Shown here: in pieces, positions 50,001-62,140 of the stretch | Position numbering within the stretch: the stretch's first letter is position 1 | How the letters are laid out: the number at the start of each line of letters is the position of its first letter | Source: Glossina fuscipes | Taxonomy: Eukaryota > Arthropoda > Insecta > Diptera > Glossinidae | Direction: 5' to 3' | NCBI RefSeq assembly: GCF_014805625.2 | Contig: NW_023998427.1 | Coordinates: forward strand, 2,112,092-2,176,091 | DNA length: 64,000 nt | The notes under the pieces: model-generated | What the model saw: only the letters and a program-made list of their open reading frames with translations | Database searches by the model: none | What the model was told of the DNA's origin: nothing | Position numbers and translations under genes: made by a program

Positions 50001-50929
50001 AAGTTAAACTACAGAAACAATTTTATCATCTCCATAGCGTACTTATGTATATATTGCAATATCTCGAAGAATTTGCTATTTGGGAAAGTAAAAGTTATTC
50101 AGATTAATTGAGCTTAATCTTGTTTATATTATCCTGAAGCTATTCTTTGCAAAGGTTTGAAACTTGAAAAGCTTTCTCTACCGTCTCTCTAGCTTCAGAC
50201 ATCTTCACGAGGTTTCGGAGTCGCTTTATCGGCTTTTCGCGCATAAAACAGAGCCTAACAAATAAACATTTGCTGAATACTTTTTGACTATATTTTGTAG
50301 CTTAGCATGTTCTCACCCTTGGGCGCACATTTCATCTATATTCAAAAGTTTCTTCTTGAGCGATCTATTTCATTTGATTGCAGTAATACGATCTTGCAAG
50401 TAGTTATGTAGCATAAATAGCTAAATGAAAAAAAAAATTTTTTTTTTTCTTTGCGTAACGACAATTAGTAAGCAACTTAATGTCGAGGTGCTTCAGCTAT
50501 TCGTTTGGTTACACGATCATCGGAAAGAAATGTGCCCTAGATTAAAACAATTCGATTACCGTTTCTTATAAGATCAGAAAAAAGTTTAGCTTATATAAAT
50601 AAACGGTTACTTATACACCTAATTTTTATATAGCCACTTATAGCTGAAATTTCTTCACTTACCACTTAATTATTGTTTTATATAATTATTGAGCAATCAA
50701 AATATTGTGACTCAGCCAATAGAAAAGGGGCGATGAATGTTCAAGTACCGAATAACTGAATCTAATGCAATTATGCTGATTTGGCACATTGATAAGTGAA
50801 TCTCAAAATAAGTTGTTTGTCATCGCATTTTGGAGTGTTTAGGTTCGTATTCAAGTCAATGCACATTACATTGCCTCAACTTTTACTAGATATTTCTCTG
50901 TTTCTTTTAGCAAATAGATTTTTCTTTCA

Positions 50930-51570
50930 TTTTTGTATCCCCCGTCAGCGAAGGATGAGAGGTATATTCATTTTGTCAAAATGTTTGCGACGCCCAGAAC
51001 ATAGCTTCAGAGACCTAACAAAGTACATCTATTCTTGATCAGCATCAAATTCTGAATCGATTTAAGCATGTCCGTATGTCCAATTGTCTGTCAGTTTTGT
51101 ATTGAAAATGGTCGATATCGGCCGAGGCAGACGCTTGGAATAAAATGGGAAAATCTCTGTATTTCAACAACGGCAGATAAATCTGCAATCATTTGAATAG
51201 GTACTGAAATGTAGAAAAATAGTAAAAATTGGCCATGCCTACCCAACATTATAGTGCATCAAAATTTAATGTTTTTTCCAATACCTTTATGACGCTCAGA
51301 AACGAGTTTCAAAACCCCATCAAGTGTACAAATTTTTGATCAGTTTCACTTGCACATGTCCGTCCACCCAACTGATTTAAGCTTTCCAGTGACACGTCTA
51401 CGAAGCCCACACGTCTCACAAAAGCTTTTATTTTGAAAATAGAAAAAATCAGCTCTGCATCCTCTCCATATTACAAAGCATGGAAATTTAGTGGTTTGCC
51501 TCTTTTAGGATAACGGTGATGGGTATAAAGATTCGGTCACGACCGAATTTAATTTTATTACTTGTTTGTT
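50930..51570 (-). repeat. Two tandem mini-me-like repeats
   Basis: Two copies in minus orientation (about 50,930-51,250 and 51,270-51,570) share GACGCYCAGAA, TTGATCAG and CATGTCCGT blocks. The second ends with the family terminus CGGTCACGACCGAATTTAAT. Confidence 0.55.
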
Positions 51571-52052
51571 ATTGTTCTGCGTTGATTTAAATTTTGCGTT
51601 TTTTCATTTGAAGTGGTTGGTTATCTTTCCATTGTTCATGGTTGATGGTATTCATGTTTGAATGCAACGAAGCCAGTCAATGAATGCATGATTTTTAAAA
51701 AACTCTGAAGTCTCTTACTTTTTACTTTTTACCATCAAATAAAGAGTCTTAGTCTGCTTAGCGGAGGTAACATTAAGTTTTCTCTTCAGTTTAATATTTC
51801 TCTTTTTATTCGAATCCGAGCCTAATTTGCACCTTGTTTCCTAACGGGCTAAGACTAATGTAGGTTTTAATGCCCATATCTGTCACAATAGCTCGTCATC
51901 TCAAAGTCTTACAACAAACATTTGTCTTTTTTTTGTTGTTGTTGGGATTGCCTGTCAATGTATTATCTTGCTTGAATGTTGACATACTGACTGTTTGAAG
52001 AAGTTTGTTCGCTGAAAGCGTTCGGCAAACGTAAAAAAAATAAAACAAGTAA

Positions 52053-52310
52053 GAAAGTTATATTCGAATGCGATCGAATCTTTTGTATCCATCACCGTTA
52101 TTCTTAGAAGGAAAAAAAAAAGAAGATATAATTAAATGTCCATACTCTACATACAATATCAAGTGGGCATGGCTGAGTTTTGCAATTTTTTTAGAAAAAA
52201 ACTCAAATTTTATATCGTCCGTGTGAAACGAAGGATGTGCACGTTTACCATAGCAATTAGCAGACAGATGGACAGACGGACTGACAAACATATCCAGAAC
52301 GGTTGGCATT
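52053..52310 (+). repeat. Mini-me-like repeat, plus orientation
   Basis: It begins AAGTTATATTCGAATGCGAT, contains CATCACCGTTATTCT and ends in a GATGGACAGACGGACTGAC core. It is head-to-head with the copy ending at 51,570. Confidence 0.55.
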
Positions 52311-54929
52311 GGCATCAACAATGTACAGACATTAGGGTCTCCGAATTTTTCTTTCCTGTACAGGTGCTGCAAAACTACCCACAGGATATAAATGAAAATT
52401 TTCTATCGTCGGATCTTTTTGTGGTTCACGTTTAAATAACGAGCAAACAATCTATTTCGTTTTTATTATTTTTGAAAACAGAAGTAGTAGCATTCAAAAA
52501 TTGTTGCTGCACAAGTTAGGCCAATAAATTGGTTTTCTGGGTCTGCTGTTAGCAAAGGCCTACAGACAATAGTCTTGGTAACTGGTCTTTGATGCTGTAT
52601 TTATTCTTCTTACGGACGTGTGCCCAAAAGTTTGCTTTTTCTTAACTTGAAAAAAATAATATTAAATAAGAGAAATAATAGTTTTTTGTAGCCACGTTTC
52701 CTAATGTTGTATGTACACGAATATTTTTTAAACTAATTGCTTACTTTATTAATATATTAAAATATTTTGGTATGTAAACTTTTATGAAATGCCCGTACTG
52801 TGCATTAGTTAAATATTTATATGTGTAGGCATATACATTAAATATAAGAGAATCAACAGACATTTTACTGTTAAAAAAAAGAAAAACGATGTATAAATCT
52901 CAATAAATGTCTGCATTAGTCAGTTCATAAATATAAATCTCTTATTAATTATATGAAAGAGCATTGTAATATTCTATCGCAGAATATTATCTATTTCCTC
53001 TTGTTGAGAGTGCTTCACATGCAAACGAAATGACGTTTTAAATACATTTTTGACACTTGGGAAAAATACCATTTGTCATTCATGTAAAGAATAATATGCC
53101 ATGAATCTACTAATAGTACTCTTGAGGAGTGAGCTGAGCGATTTAATGATTTCATCAAATGATTTCGCTTGAAAGCAAACATAAGCACATGGATTCATTG
53201 CATCCAATGAATCCGGTAATAATTTTCTTATACAAACTGTGAGTGTGTCTTTAGTGATTTCATCAAATCATTTCGTCTGATTACATATTTGATTGCGGTT
53301 TGATTCTCATGCCTTCAAAAGCAATAGTAATTATGATTTTCGTTCACTTACAAACATATGGTTAATAGCGTAAAGTTATTTCTCTCTTCTCCACTGTTTG
53401 CAACGCGAGCCCTTTAATGTTGTTTGTTACTTTTTTAAATGATCAAGTGAAATGTGATGCGAAATCGCAGGAAAGTCCGAAATTACTCTTAATTGGAAAG
53501 TTGAAAAGATATTGTTAAGCGCGTAAATTTCTGGACTATTGATGAACGCATTAAGAGTTGAACTCCTTATGGAAAACAATGTGTAGCACTTTTTAATTTG
53601 TATTTTGCTTCAACTGACACTAAAACAATTCTTTCCCCTCTGAACTCTACTGCTCTAATGATCAACTGTTGATGAAATGATAGCAATTAAAAGTGTTCAG
53701 TTATTTCATTCGTGACCACTGACCCTTGATTAGTTAAATTTCACATAATATACATTAAATTAATAATAAAAAAAAAATCAAAGCCAAATATTGTGCTTAA
53801 GATGATTTCAGTTAGTTCGGGAATTTCTGTGGTTTCAGAATATCTGTGCTATTATAACTCATTAAACGTTCTCATATATGCTTATGTGTTAAATGGTTAA
53901 GTTAAAATTATTTGTCGCTTTCGATTAATTTTGCAACTTTTTTAATTTAAATTTCATCTTTGTTGCTGTTTTGAAGTTTGGTTAAAACTGAAAATCTTTT
54001 AAAAACGTAATAGGATATAATTTCATGTTTCTTATCTTCTTGTAATCTCAAAAAAAAAAAAAAAAATATTATGCAGTAAACCTTAATATTTAATGTTGAG
54101 ACAGAAGATGGCACCCACTATCAAACAAAGGCATTTATTAATGCATAAGTTGTTTTTTTAATATCGAATTTGAAATCTCATCTCATATCGTTGCGAGTAG
54201 AAATTTCAAATTGTTCAGATATGGATTGAAAGTAAAAAAAGTAATTAGTTTGGTTCGTTTTTGTGGTCAAAAACGCATTTGATTCGCAGCAAAATGATTG
54301 AACGAATTAATCATTGTTCTGTTCATCAACGGCTACTACTTTTTCCACCCCTCTTCAAATTTCATCATTTTGAGGTTATCTCTAAAAAAAAATCCACATT
54401 TGATTAGCGTTATAGGAATGGAAGCACCTCTCGAATAAACAATAAGCCATCTACTGAAGTCCGTGTTAATCCAAAGCGGTAATGTCTGCTGATAACTACG
54501 CGGGAGAGACAACATTACAACGAGTTTTGGTATATGGAGCCTTCATACTGAAAACTCGCGATGTTATGATTTTTAGCGTATCATGTTCATATTTCGTCTC
54601 AATGGCATCTATTATTGTTGATAGTACTACTTAATAATGATTTCATTTGGCTGGAATAAGTCATAACATCCCACACCTTAGGCTTATCGTTAGAGTTAAT
54701 AGTTTGCCTTTTCTGCTTTATGGTTATTTGGGCTTTGGTTATCTTAACGCTACCACTGTTTGCCACTTATAAGAAATTATCTGCGCTATCCTTCGAATTA
54801 AACACTTGCAAATCAAGAAATTATAGTTTGATTGAGCACCCCACAGTGCTACTTATGTACTCCCAATAATAAGAGCGAAAACTAATTCGACCAATCGTTC
54901 AGGGCTTATCTTCATTTCGTATAATACGA

Positions 54930-55117
54930 GCATGATCGGAACGAGGTGAGGAAAGAGAAAGACATAGGTATGTCAAATGGGTGTGTGTTATGGCTTTGCG
55001 GAGTGAGCGCTCGCTACAGTCGAAACCAAGTGTGATTAAGCCGCACTAAGATTTGAACTCGCGGGTTCTGTCCCTACTACTAGGTGCGGTGCTTACCTAC
55101 TCGTCTACTCATCCGGA
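54930..55117 (-). mobile_element. tRNA-derived SINE-like copy 1
   Basis: The minus strand begins GTCCGGATGAGTAGACGAGT, carries an A-box-like TAGGTAAGC region and a good B box (GAGTTCAAATC, 55,050-55,060), then a body with AATCACA, GCTCA, ACACACAC and a pyrimidine-rich stretch. The same order of blocks recurs at 61,930-62,140. The cloverleaf is not convincing, so it is not called a tRNA gene. Confidence 0.45.
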
Positions 55118-55699
55118 CATAAGGTAAGGACATAATATAAAAACGTATTCGGAGACCAAACGATTAATACAAAGATATATAGGAATGATTGAAAGAACAA
55201 TTAAAGAATTCCTAAGAAAGTACGTGGCCAGCCTATTCCTTCAATAAGTCGAATGGCAGACATACAAGGAAGAAGAGGCGAGACGTAATGCGAAAACTAC
55301 ATCGAGCACCGCAAATGTAACCTCCACAAAAAAAGTTGTTGGAGAAAAATTCGAAAGTATTAAGAGCTAAATAAAAGAAACGTTAAAAGCTTTTCCATAG
55401 AAAACTCATCGGAGCTGTTTTTTAATTTGTTAGCCACTGTAATATTGCAAACTTTGAATTTCCCACAAATTTTATGTAAAGTGACACAAAAGTTTTTAAA
55501 TTCTTTTAATTATGGTCTATGCACTTTGCATATATGTCGTTTCAAGTGTACATATATATTAGGTGTAGACATAAGTTCTCTGTATTGAAGCTGTTTGCTT
55601 TATAAAGCATGACAAACGCATTCATTTCTCCAGCCATTTTCACTATAGATCACTTTGATACAATATAAGTTTTATACAATATAACTTTCATTTGTTAAC

Positions 55700-56045
55700 A
55701 ACCTGTTGTCCACTGTGCATCAAAATGAAAGGAGATGCATCTCATTAAGCAGCATTTACGAGAATGCGTGTTATTCCCTTTTAAATCGGGAAAAATGCAG
55801 CTGCAGCTTGTGCAATGATTAAGTTGACTTTCAGACTTGGCTCCTTCTGATTAGTACTTGTTTAGATCGATGCGGTCATACTTGGCACTCCACAAAATAG
55901 TTAGCGAAAGTTGAAGATAGGCAAGAATGGTTTCATGACTATTTTGCCTTGAATACTATCAACATTCTGCCACCAGCCACTTACCTGCTAGGCGATAAGT
56001 GCCAAAAGACCATAGACATGATGACTTCAGTGATTATATCAAGTA
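55700..56045 (+). mobile_element. Mariner C-terminal relic
   Basis: The frame at 55,837-55,874 reads LAPSD, a stop, then YLFRSM, the mariner motif around the third catalytic Asp. It is followed by WFHDYFALNTINILP and a KCQKTIDM ending. Stops and drift show it is dead. Confidence 0.65.
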
Positions 56046-56498
56046 TCAAATTTTGTAACAATTATGGCCAATTACTTAGGGGACGTTCTCTATTGGTCTA
56101 GCACAGTGAAGGCCAGAAATTTGAAATTTGAAAATTTGGATTTGAAAGCCTAATTGGACCATAGGCTTGGATATAGGAGTGAAAAGTCCTATGTAAATGT
56201 TCAATAGTTTGTTTAAGTTCATAGACAATATCGACTGGGATAGTTAATATACAATAGTACAGAAACATTAAAATCAAATCTTTCTTATATAGAACGATTT
56301 TTCATCCCTGAAAATTGAAAAAATGTCACTGCATGCGAAAAAGAAGTTTGAATTTTGAGTTATCAGGTTGTAGGACTTACACTAGTTAAGCTTTATTATT
56401 ACCTGAAAAGCGTAGGCAGTAGATGATACATATCAAGATTATGCAAAGCAAATAATAAGAAGTGAATTTGCACAGATGCGATTGAGTCAATATGACGT

Positions 56499-56588
56499 TC
56501 ACAAGAAAGGGACCAGGTATATGCCCCCATATTCAAAAATTGGTCACAAGAAAGGGACCAGATATATAAACCATATTCAAAAATTGAT
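56499..56588. repeat. 45-bp tandem duplication
   Basis: A segment starting TCACAAGAAAGGGACCAG and ending CATATTCAAAAATTG occurs twice head-to-tail, at 56,499 and 56,544, with a few substitutions in the middle. Confidence 0.9.
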
Positions 56589-57329
56589 CTGACCTAAATT
56601 GAAATGAAGTTGGTTTTCAAAAGTGATGTCTAGATCAGGTGTCAGGTGAGACATGGAAAGCATCTTTCCCGAATTACTATTAACATACGGTGATCTGGGG
56701 GCAGGAAAGCTATGCTAAATAAAGCAAATATTTGTGGTGCGTGTGGTATCATTAGATTTTTGATTAATATTAAGCTAAAGGATGAAGTTCAAGAGGAATG
56801 AAAAGATAGAAATGGCAGCAGAAGTGCAGCGCCTTGAATGAATCAAGGCTAAGAATAAAAATTATCCCCTTAACTATATTAATTCTTCGTTGAGTAATGA
56901 AATAATCAGATAACTTAGGCAACCAGGCTAAATGTTGCTTGTCTAATTTATAAAGCAGATGTATAATAGAATAGTACTTTACGAATAGAATATGTTCACT
57001 TATGAAACTCAGCTGAAATAAGTTAACAACCGTAGTCAACTGACTTTTAAAAATAAATCTTTTACTGATTAATATTAAAAACTAATATAAAGTATATAAA
57101 AAGTGCAAAAAAAAAAAACAAAAAACAAATAAAATAAATTCATGTAAAAAAAAAAAAGGAAAAAAAACATTTACACAACTAGCACACAGAGGCACACCCA
57201 CAACCAGTACAGATACATATGTTAGCTCCTAAGCCAGTGCAAGCGTGCAAAAGCTTAGCAACCGGTAACAGTAAACAACACAAGCTCATTTTCGAGTCAT
57301 ACAGAGATGTTAAGCTAGAAAGTTGTTGG

Positions 57330-58085
57330 TTTAAATACGACATAGGCCCAGAGTTCGATATCGGGATTAAGTGATAGACATAGTTTAGGTTTCTGCAAAC
57401 AACTTTGAATGGATTAATCAGCTCATAATTAGATTTAGATCGCGTCGACTTAATGAAGATAAAAAAAGCCTACAGAAGCGATTATCAACCTCGCCAGGTA
57501 ATGTGGTCGGATCGATAGTACCATTGTTTAACTTAATTAAGAAGGAGAAAAACCAAGAATACATTTCTCAAGTGATGTTAAGGATAACAGAAGCAAACTA
57601 TTTTCATAAGGAGGCAAAGAGATAAGCGACAGAATCGACATAACCCCTATGGGAAGACGACCACACAATAGGGGCGTACGCAAGCATTGGTCTAACTAAG
57701 CACATGTATAGCCTTTTTGTAATGTAAGCATACTTAAGCACTTTGGACCATCCCCTAATGAAACCTAGCACGGACCTCGCTTTACATAAAGAGAGCTCAA
57801 TATGCAAACTAAAATGTAGTCTTTAGTCAAACAGAGTCTCTAAACCGATAAACGAATCTACGTTTCCCAAATTGTGTGAATCGATGGAATAGTCAGTATT
57901 GAATGATTTCCTCCTTGAGAAAGAAAGCGTCTTACATTTTTTTAGATTTAATTTCATAACATTTAATGGGCGCCACGTAACCAAACTATTTAGATCAATT
58001 TAAAGATGGTACGATTGCGATTCCAAGGAGAAGGAAGAAGACAGTTCAAATTGTCAGCGTATATCAAGATATTTTCTCTATCCGC
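57330..58085 (-). mobile_element. Non-LTR retrotransposon (jockey-like) reverse transcriptase relic
   Basis: The minus strand, in shifting frames, shows the catalytic box as YADN (58,050-58,061; YADD expected), NKSKKCKTLSFSRR, a FIGLETLFDQRLHFSLHI segment, KARSVLGFIRGWSK and CLVRPMLAYAPIVWSS (about 57,660-57,715). The post-thumb C-terminal region continues with stops to about 57,340. This order is that of jockey/CR1-type LINE polymerases. The changed catalytic residue and the stops make it inactive. Confidence 0.8.
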
Positions 58086-59019
58086 GTTTTTATCAAAAGC
58101 AACCAAAAAATGCCTTCTGAGTAATATATAATTTGTTTACTGTTCGCGAGTTCAGTGGCAATAGCGTCGGACGGCAACTAGGTCAAGCTCGGTCATGAGT
58201 AATCCTGATCGCGCTTCATTAAACAGTTCATATTTTTTTTGTTTAATTTCTGTTCTTTAATTTATTGGTGACGATTTTGGGAGAGCAGCGTTTCGCTGAT
58301 ATGCAATTCAGTTTGTATATGAAATCGTTGTTGTTTTATTTGTTGGTGTATTAAAATTAAATGACATTGATTTTAATTACGTCACATTAAATTTAATTAA
58401 AAAACACTTACTCGACTAATGAGTTAACTTAACAGAGCAATGTCAGATGCGTTCGTAGAAGTTTGTTTTGACATCGAACACATTAAGAGCTTTTCATTGG
58501 CAGGTAATCTGCTACGGCCGATAAAGTGAAAAGTCGGGCAACTTATACGTATGTGAATTTTTTGATAGACGAAAAGCTTGAAAATGATGAGCACGAAACA
58601 CATGAGTTTTTAACTTGAAACAAATATTGATTTATTTTTAGGCACTGAGAAAATATTTAGGAGTTGGAAGAATTGATTATAAAACTTGATATTTATGAAA
58701 AGTTGAGTTCGTGAACTTCTTATCTTCATTGCGTCGTAATGACCGCAATGCGACGAGCAATACGCGAATCCTTGCTGTTTTAAACAAGTAACCTATTCGG
58801 TTGAACTTTGTCTTCTTATCGAAGTTACTTGATTACTTTATATTTATTAACATTTACAGCATTATTCCTGGATTGTCGTCAATATGAGCTATCATGCTCT
58901 AAAACAGAATGGATGTTAGCTAACAAGTAAGACCATTGTAGTCGGCCAGCGCCGATTATTACAAATCTTACACAACGTCGCCGAGTGCATTTATTCCCTA
59001 TTTATTTTGAAATTAGACC

Positions 59020-59570
59020 CATTTAATTATGCCCTACACAATTTGTGCGCAAAAGGGCTTGAGATATACCCACCTTTTATTAGACTGATCGATTCATCAA
59101 TCGTAATCTAAGCCTGTCTGTGCGTGTGTCCCGTCTGATGTATGTTCATGTAAGTTTGTGTTCGAGCTACAAGTCGCAATGTATGAGATGTTTCGATGGA
59201 ATTTAGTACAGTGACGTGTTTTGGCCCAAAATGAAAATTCAAATTTTTTTTTCATATAACGACTTTTCAGAATTGGGCGTTATATGAGGAGTGGTCGTAA
59301 AAGTGGAATGATTCGAAACATCTTCGATAGCCTTCATCCTTGAGCCAAGTTACATCAGTGCACCAACATTCTTCGAAAGGTTCCAATAATTGCGACTTGT
59401 AGGTTGAAGACAAGAATACAGGGACAGATATCAGACGGTTAGACGGGCACACTTACAACAAATCAGAAATTGGTTCTGAATTGATCGGTCTAATATAAAA
59501 AGTGGGTCTGCCTCAAAGCTTTCTGGGGAACTTAATATACCCTATACAATAACTGTGGTAGGGTATAAAC
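59020..59570. repeat. Long inverted repeat of the GTCY-core family
   Basis: The left arm (59,020-59,260, plus) and right arm (59,275-59,570, minus) share TACCCACCTTTTATTAGAC-, TACAAGTCGCAA- and TTCGACCAC-type blocks in mirror order. The centre is CATATAACG, 16 bp, CGTTATATG, a perfect 9-bp stem. The arms are diverged. Confidence 0.75.
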
Positions 59571-59654
59571 ATTATAAATTTCTTTATTCGCGGATTTTTT
59601 GTGACTGCTTCCGGAATTGTTTTGTTTCTAAAGTTGAAACTTATTTAAAAAAAA

Positions 59655-60420
59655 CAGAATTAAGACTTTAAAGCACTTCTAGTTTTCGACAATGCACCCG
59701 GTCAAGGAATAATCCATGCTCTTTATGCTCTATAACATTAGACGAACCTTCAAAATTATATTGGGATAATATGGAATGTAATCCTGATATGAATGTTATG
59801 GAATGCAGGAAGAAATTTGAATTAGCAAAATGCATCGTTAACATAAAAGAATCATTGGAAGAACTGAAGTGAAACACATTGAAGTCATGCTGGACAAAAC
59901 TGTTGCCTGCTCTGACTGTGGCCTGAAAATGACGAAGATTCTGCGAGAGGAGTTCAAACTTTGACTGCAAACATAGCCGAAATCGCGAATGGAATAGGAC
60001 GAGATGGATTCGAACAGATAGAATCAAGGGACATTCAGGATTTGCTTGAATCGCAAGATGAAGATTTGACTGAAACNNNNNNNNNNNNNNNNNNNNNNNN
60101 NNNNNNNNNNNNNNNNNNNNNNNNNNNNNNNNNNNNNNNNNNNNNNNNNNNNNNNNNNNNNNNNNNNNNNNNNNNNATATGGAAAAGTTTTAGTGAAGGC
60201 AAATGAGTTTGGCGATTTCTTTATGAACATTAATCCGTCTATGGAACGAAGTCTTTTTTTTTGAGAGGCAAATCGCTAATGCGACTGCTGCGTAGCAGTC
60301 TGAATTGAAGGAGCTTTTAAAAACTGCCAAGCAAGAGAAACTTACAAAAGTTCTGCAAACCATTGCCTAAGCCTTAAGATAATTAATGAAAATGTTCAAA
60401 AACTTCAATTAAATTGATTT
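59655..60420 (+). mobile_element. Tigger/pogo-type DDE transposase relic, interrupted by a gap
   Basis: The frames read LLVFDNAPGQG (59,677-59,709; the second catalytic Asp region, DNAPGH in Tigger), CIVNIKESLEELK, NTLKSCWTKLLPAL, and an acidic C-terminal segment DGFEQIESRDIQDLLESQDE (about 60,003-60,062), which recalls the ELLESHSEELT region of Tigger elements. Stops and frameshifts mark it as dead. The assembly gap falls inside it. Confidence 0.75.
60077..60176. other. Assembly gap (100 N)
   Basis: Exactly 100 N, the usual placeholder for a gap of unknown size. Flanking frames on both sides belong to the same transposon relic. Confidence 0.99.
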
Positions 60421-61929
60421 TTTTTTTTTATTTTGTCACCTAGGAACGCATCTCCTATAATCCCATATAAATTACCATTCCGTCTTCACGGTTTCTGCAT
60501 TCGCGGGCATTTTTATAGAGCGTATACCCCGCGAATAAGGAGCTTTTACTGTAATTATAAATAATGTTTCAATCTTCAACTCATATGAATGAATGAAGAA
60601 AAAATAAGTTATTATCGTGTAGCGTCTGTCTAAACCCTTAACTACTACTTTACATTTTTGTTCTTGGCTTTGTAAATTTTGCATTCATTATACCGTCCTG
60701 AGATTAAGTTCTAAGTTAGTAATGATAGTGAAGGAGTAAATTTAAAAATTTAGAAACATAATTTACTTACACTTATTTTTTAAAGCAATTAAAATATGAT
60801 ATAATAGTTGCTGGCGATTTAAAAGTGTTTATGCTTTAGAAGAAAAGAAGGACATTTAACACTCGTTTGTTTGTTGCTCCTTATCACGAACAGAGGCTAT
60901 GTCGTTTTGCTATCTCTTGTGAAAGCTCGTGTGAGTGTTCCTCTTCAGTCTGTTGTGTTTATTACCGTACATTAATATGAATTTCTGAATTTACATTTGA
61001 CTAATCTTTGGCTGGCTATTTGTTGAAATTGTGATAATAAATCACCTTAACGTACACTAAGCATAGCATAGCAACAAATCCATGCTCTTTTTACAAAGTG
61101 TCACTTCTTCGACTACGCCTGTCAAAATTCCAATGTTATTTCGATTGTTTGTTTACGGATTGCTATGTTTGCAGCGATGACTCTTTTGATACTTTCAAAG
61201 CATTGAGTAAATCGAAATTTGATCAACAGGAAAAAAGAAAAATTACCCTTCAAGTTGCCTAGCATTCGCTTGAAAAGTATTTGGCAACAATTCTCCGACG
61301 ATTTGCCAATATCGGTCGGACGGACGGATATCGACGTTCCTGAACGCAGTGAATGTCCTTAAGAGTTGGTAACATCATCATCATCATCGCCAGCAAAATC
61401 CAGTGAATTATTTTGATACCCTACACACATCGAAAGGCAGTAAATTAACTAAGTTGCATGACTTTTCAAGTATAAGATGTTTGCAACATGGGTATCGTGT
61501 TTGCTCGGACCAGAGTCAAAACAACAACTTGTCAATGATTTGGTTCATCGTCAGGAACTGTTTAGCCGCAATGAGCCGGCATGTGAAATGACTCCGTCAC
61601 TGCACTTCGGAATCGATCAGACAATTAGGTGAATGGAAAGAACCAAGAATAGATTCTGTAAAGTGATAAAAAATTCAACAGTAAACCAGCAAATGTAAGT
61701 TTAGCTTGCTTACTTTGCGCAAGGGATGCGCGCAAGTATCCCATTCATTGACTAATGTTTATGATATGCTACTCTCAGTATTTAGTTGAAGGAGCACATA
61801 ACCAAAATCTAATCACCCCGTTTTCTATGTTCAAGCAACCCATGTTAATGAATTTTATCGGAATATGGCAGCATGGGTTTTTTATTCCTTTTATTTTGTG
61901 ACCAATCATCACTCAAGAGACTTCCTTTA

Positions 61930-62140
61930 TATATGTAACGCAGTGATGGTGGGAATGAGAAGAGAGAAAAAAAAAGAGAACGGCCTAAGCCGAACAGATG
62001 TGTGTGTCCGATCAATGAGCGTTGTGATTTAATTAGCTTCAGGCCACGCACCAATCCTAAGTAACGCCTATCTCGCTGGGAATTGAATCCGTGCAAGCCA
62101 ACTTGTCAGCAGCGCTTCTTTAGTACATAGCTATGCGGTT
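61930..62140 (-). mobile_element. tRNA-derived SINE-like copy 2
   Basis: The minus strand has an A-box-like TAGCTATGTACTAAAGAAGC (62,114-62,133) and a B box GGATTCAATTCCC (62,078-62,090) about 25-35 bp apart, as in tRNA-derived promoters. A body follows with AATCACA, GCTCA, ACACACAC, TTCTC and a pyrimidine tail, as in copy 1 at 54,930. Confidence 0.45.

Noticed and set aside
55039..55117. Functional tRNA gene on the minus strand
   Set aside because: The B box is good, but the acceptor and anticodon stems do not pair properly; better seen as a SINE head or pseudogene.
61700..61760. Minus-strand short reading MGYLRASLAQ followed by AAA|GTAAGC, phase 1, as a possible first mgl exon
   Set aside because: The phase fits, but the peptide is not a signal sequence and no promoter or other support is visible. 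GT-AG donors of this quality occur by chance.
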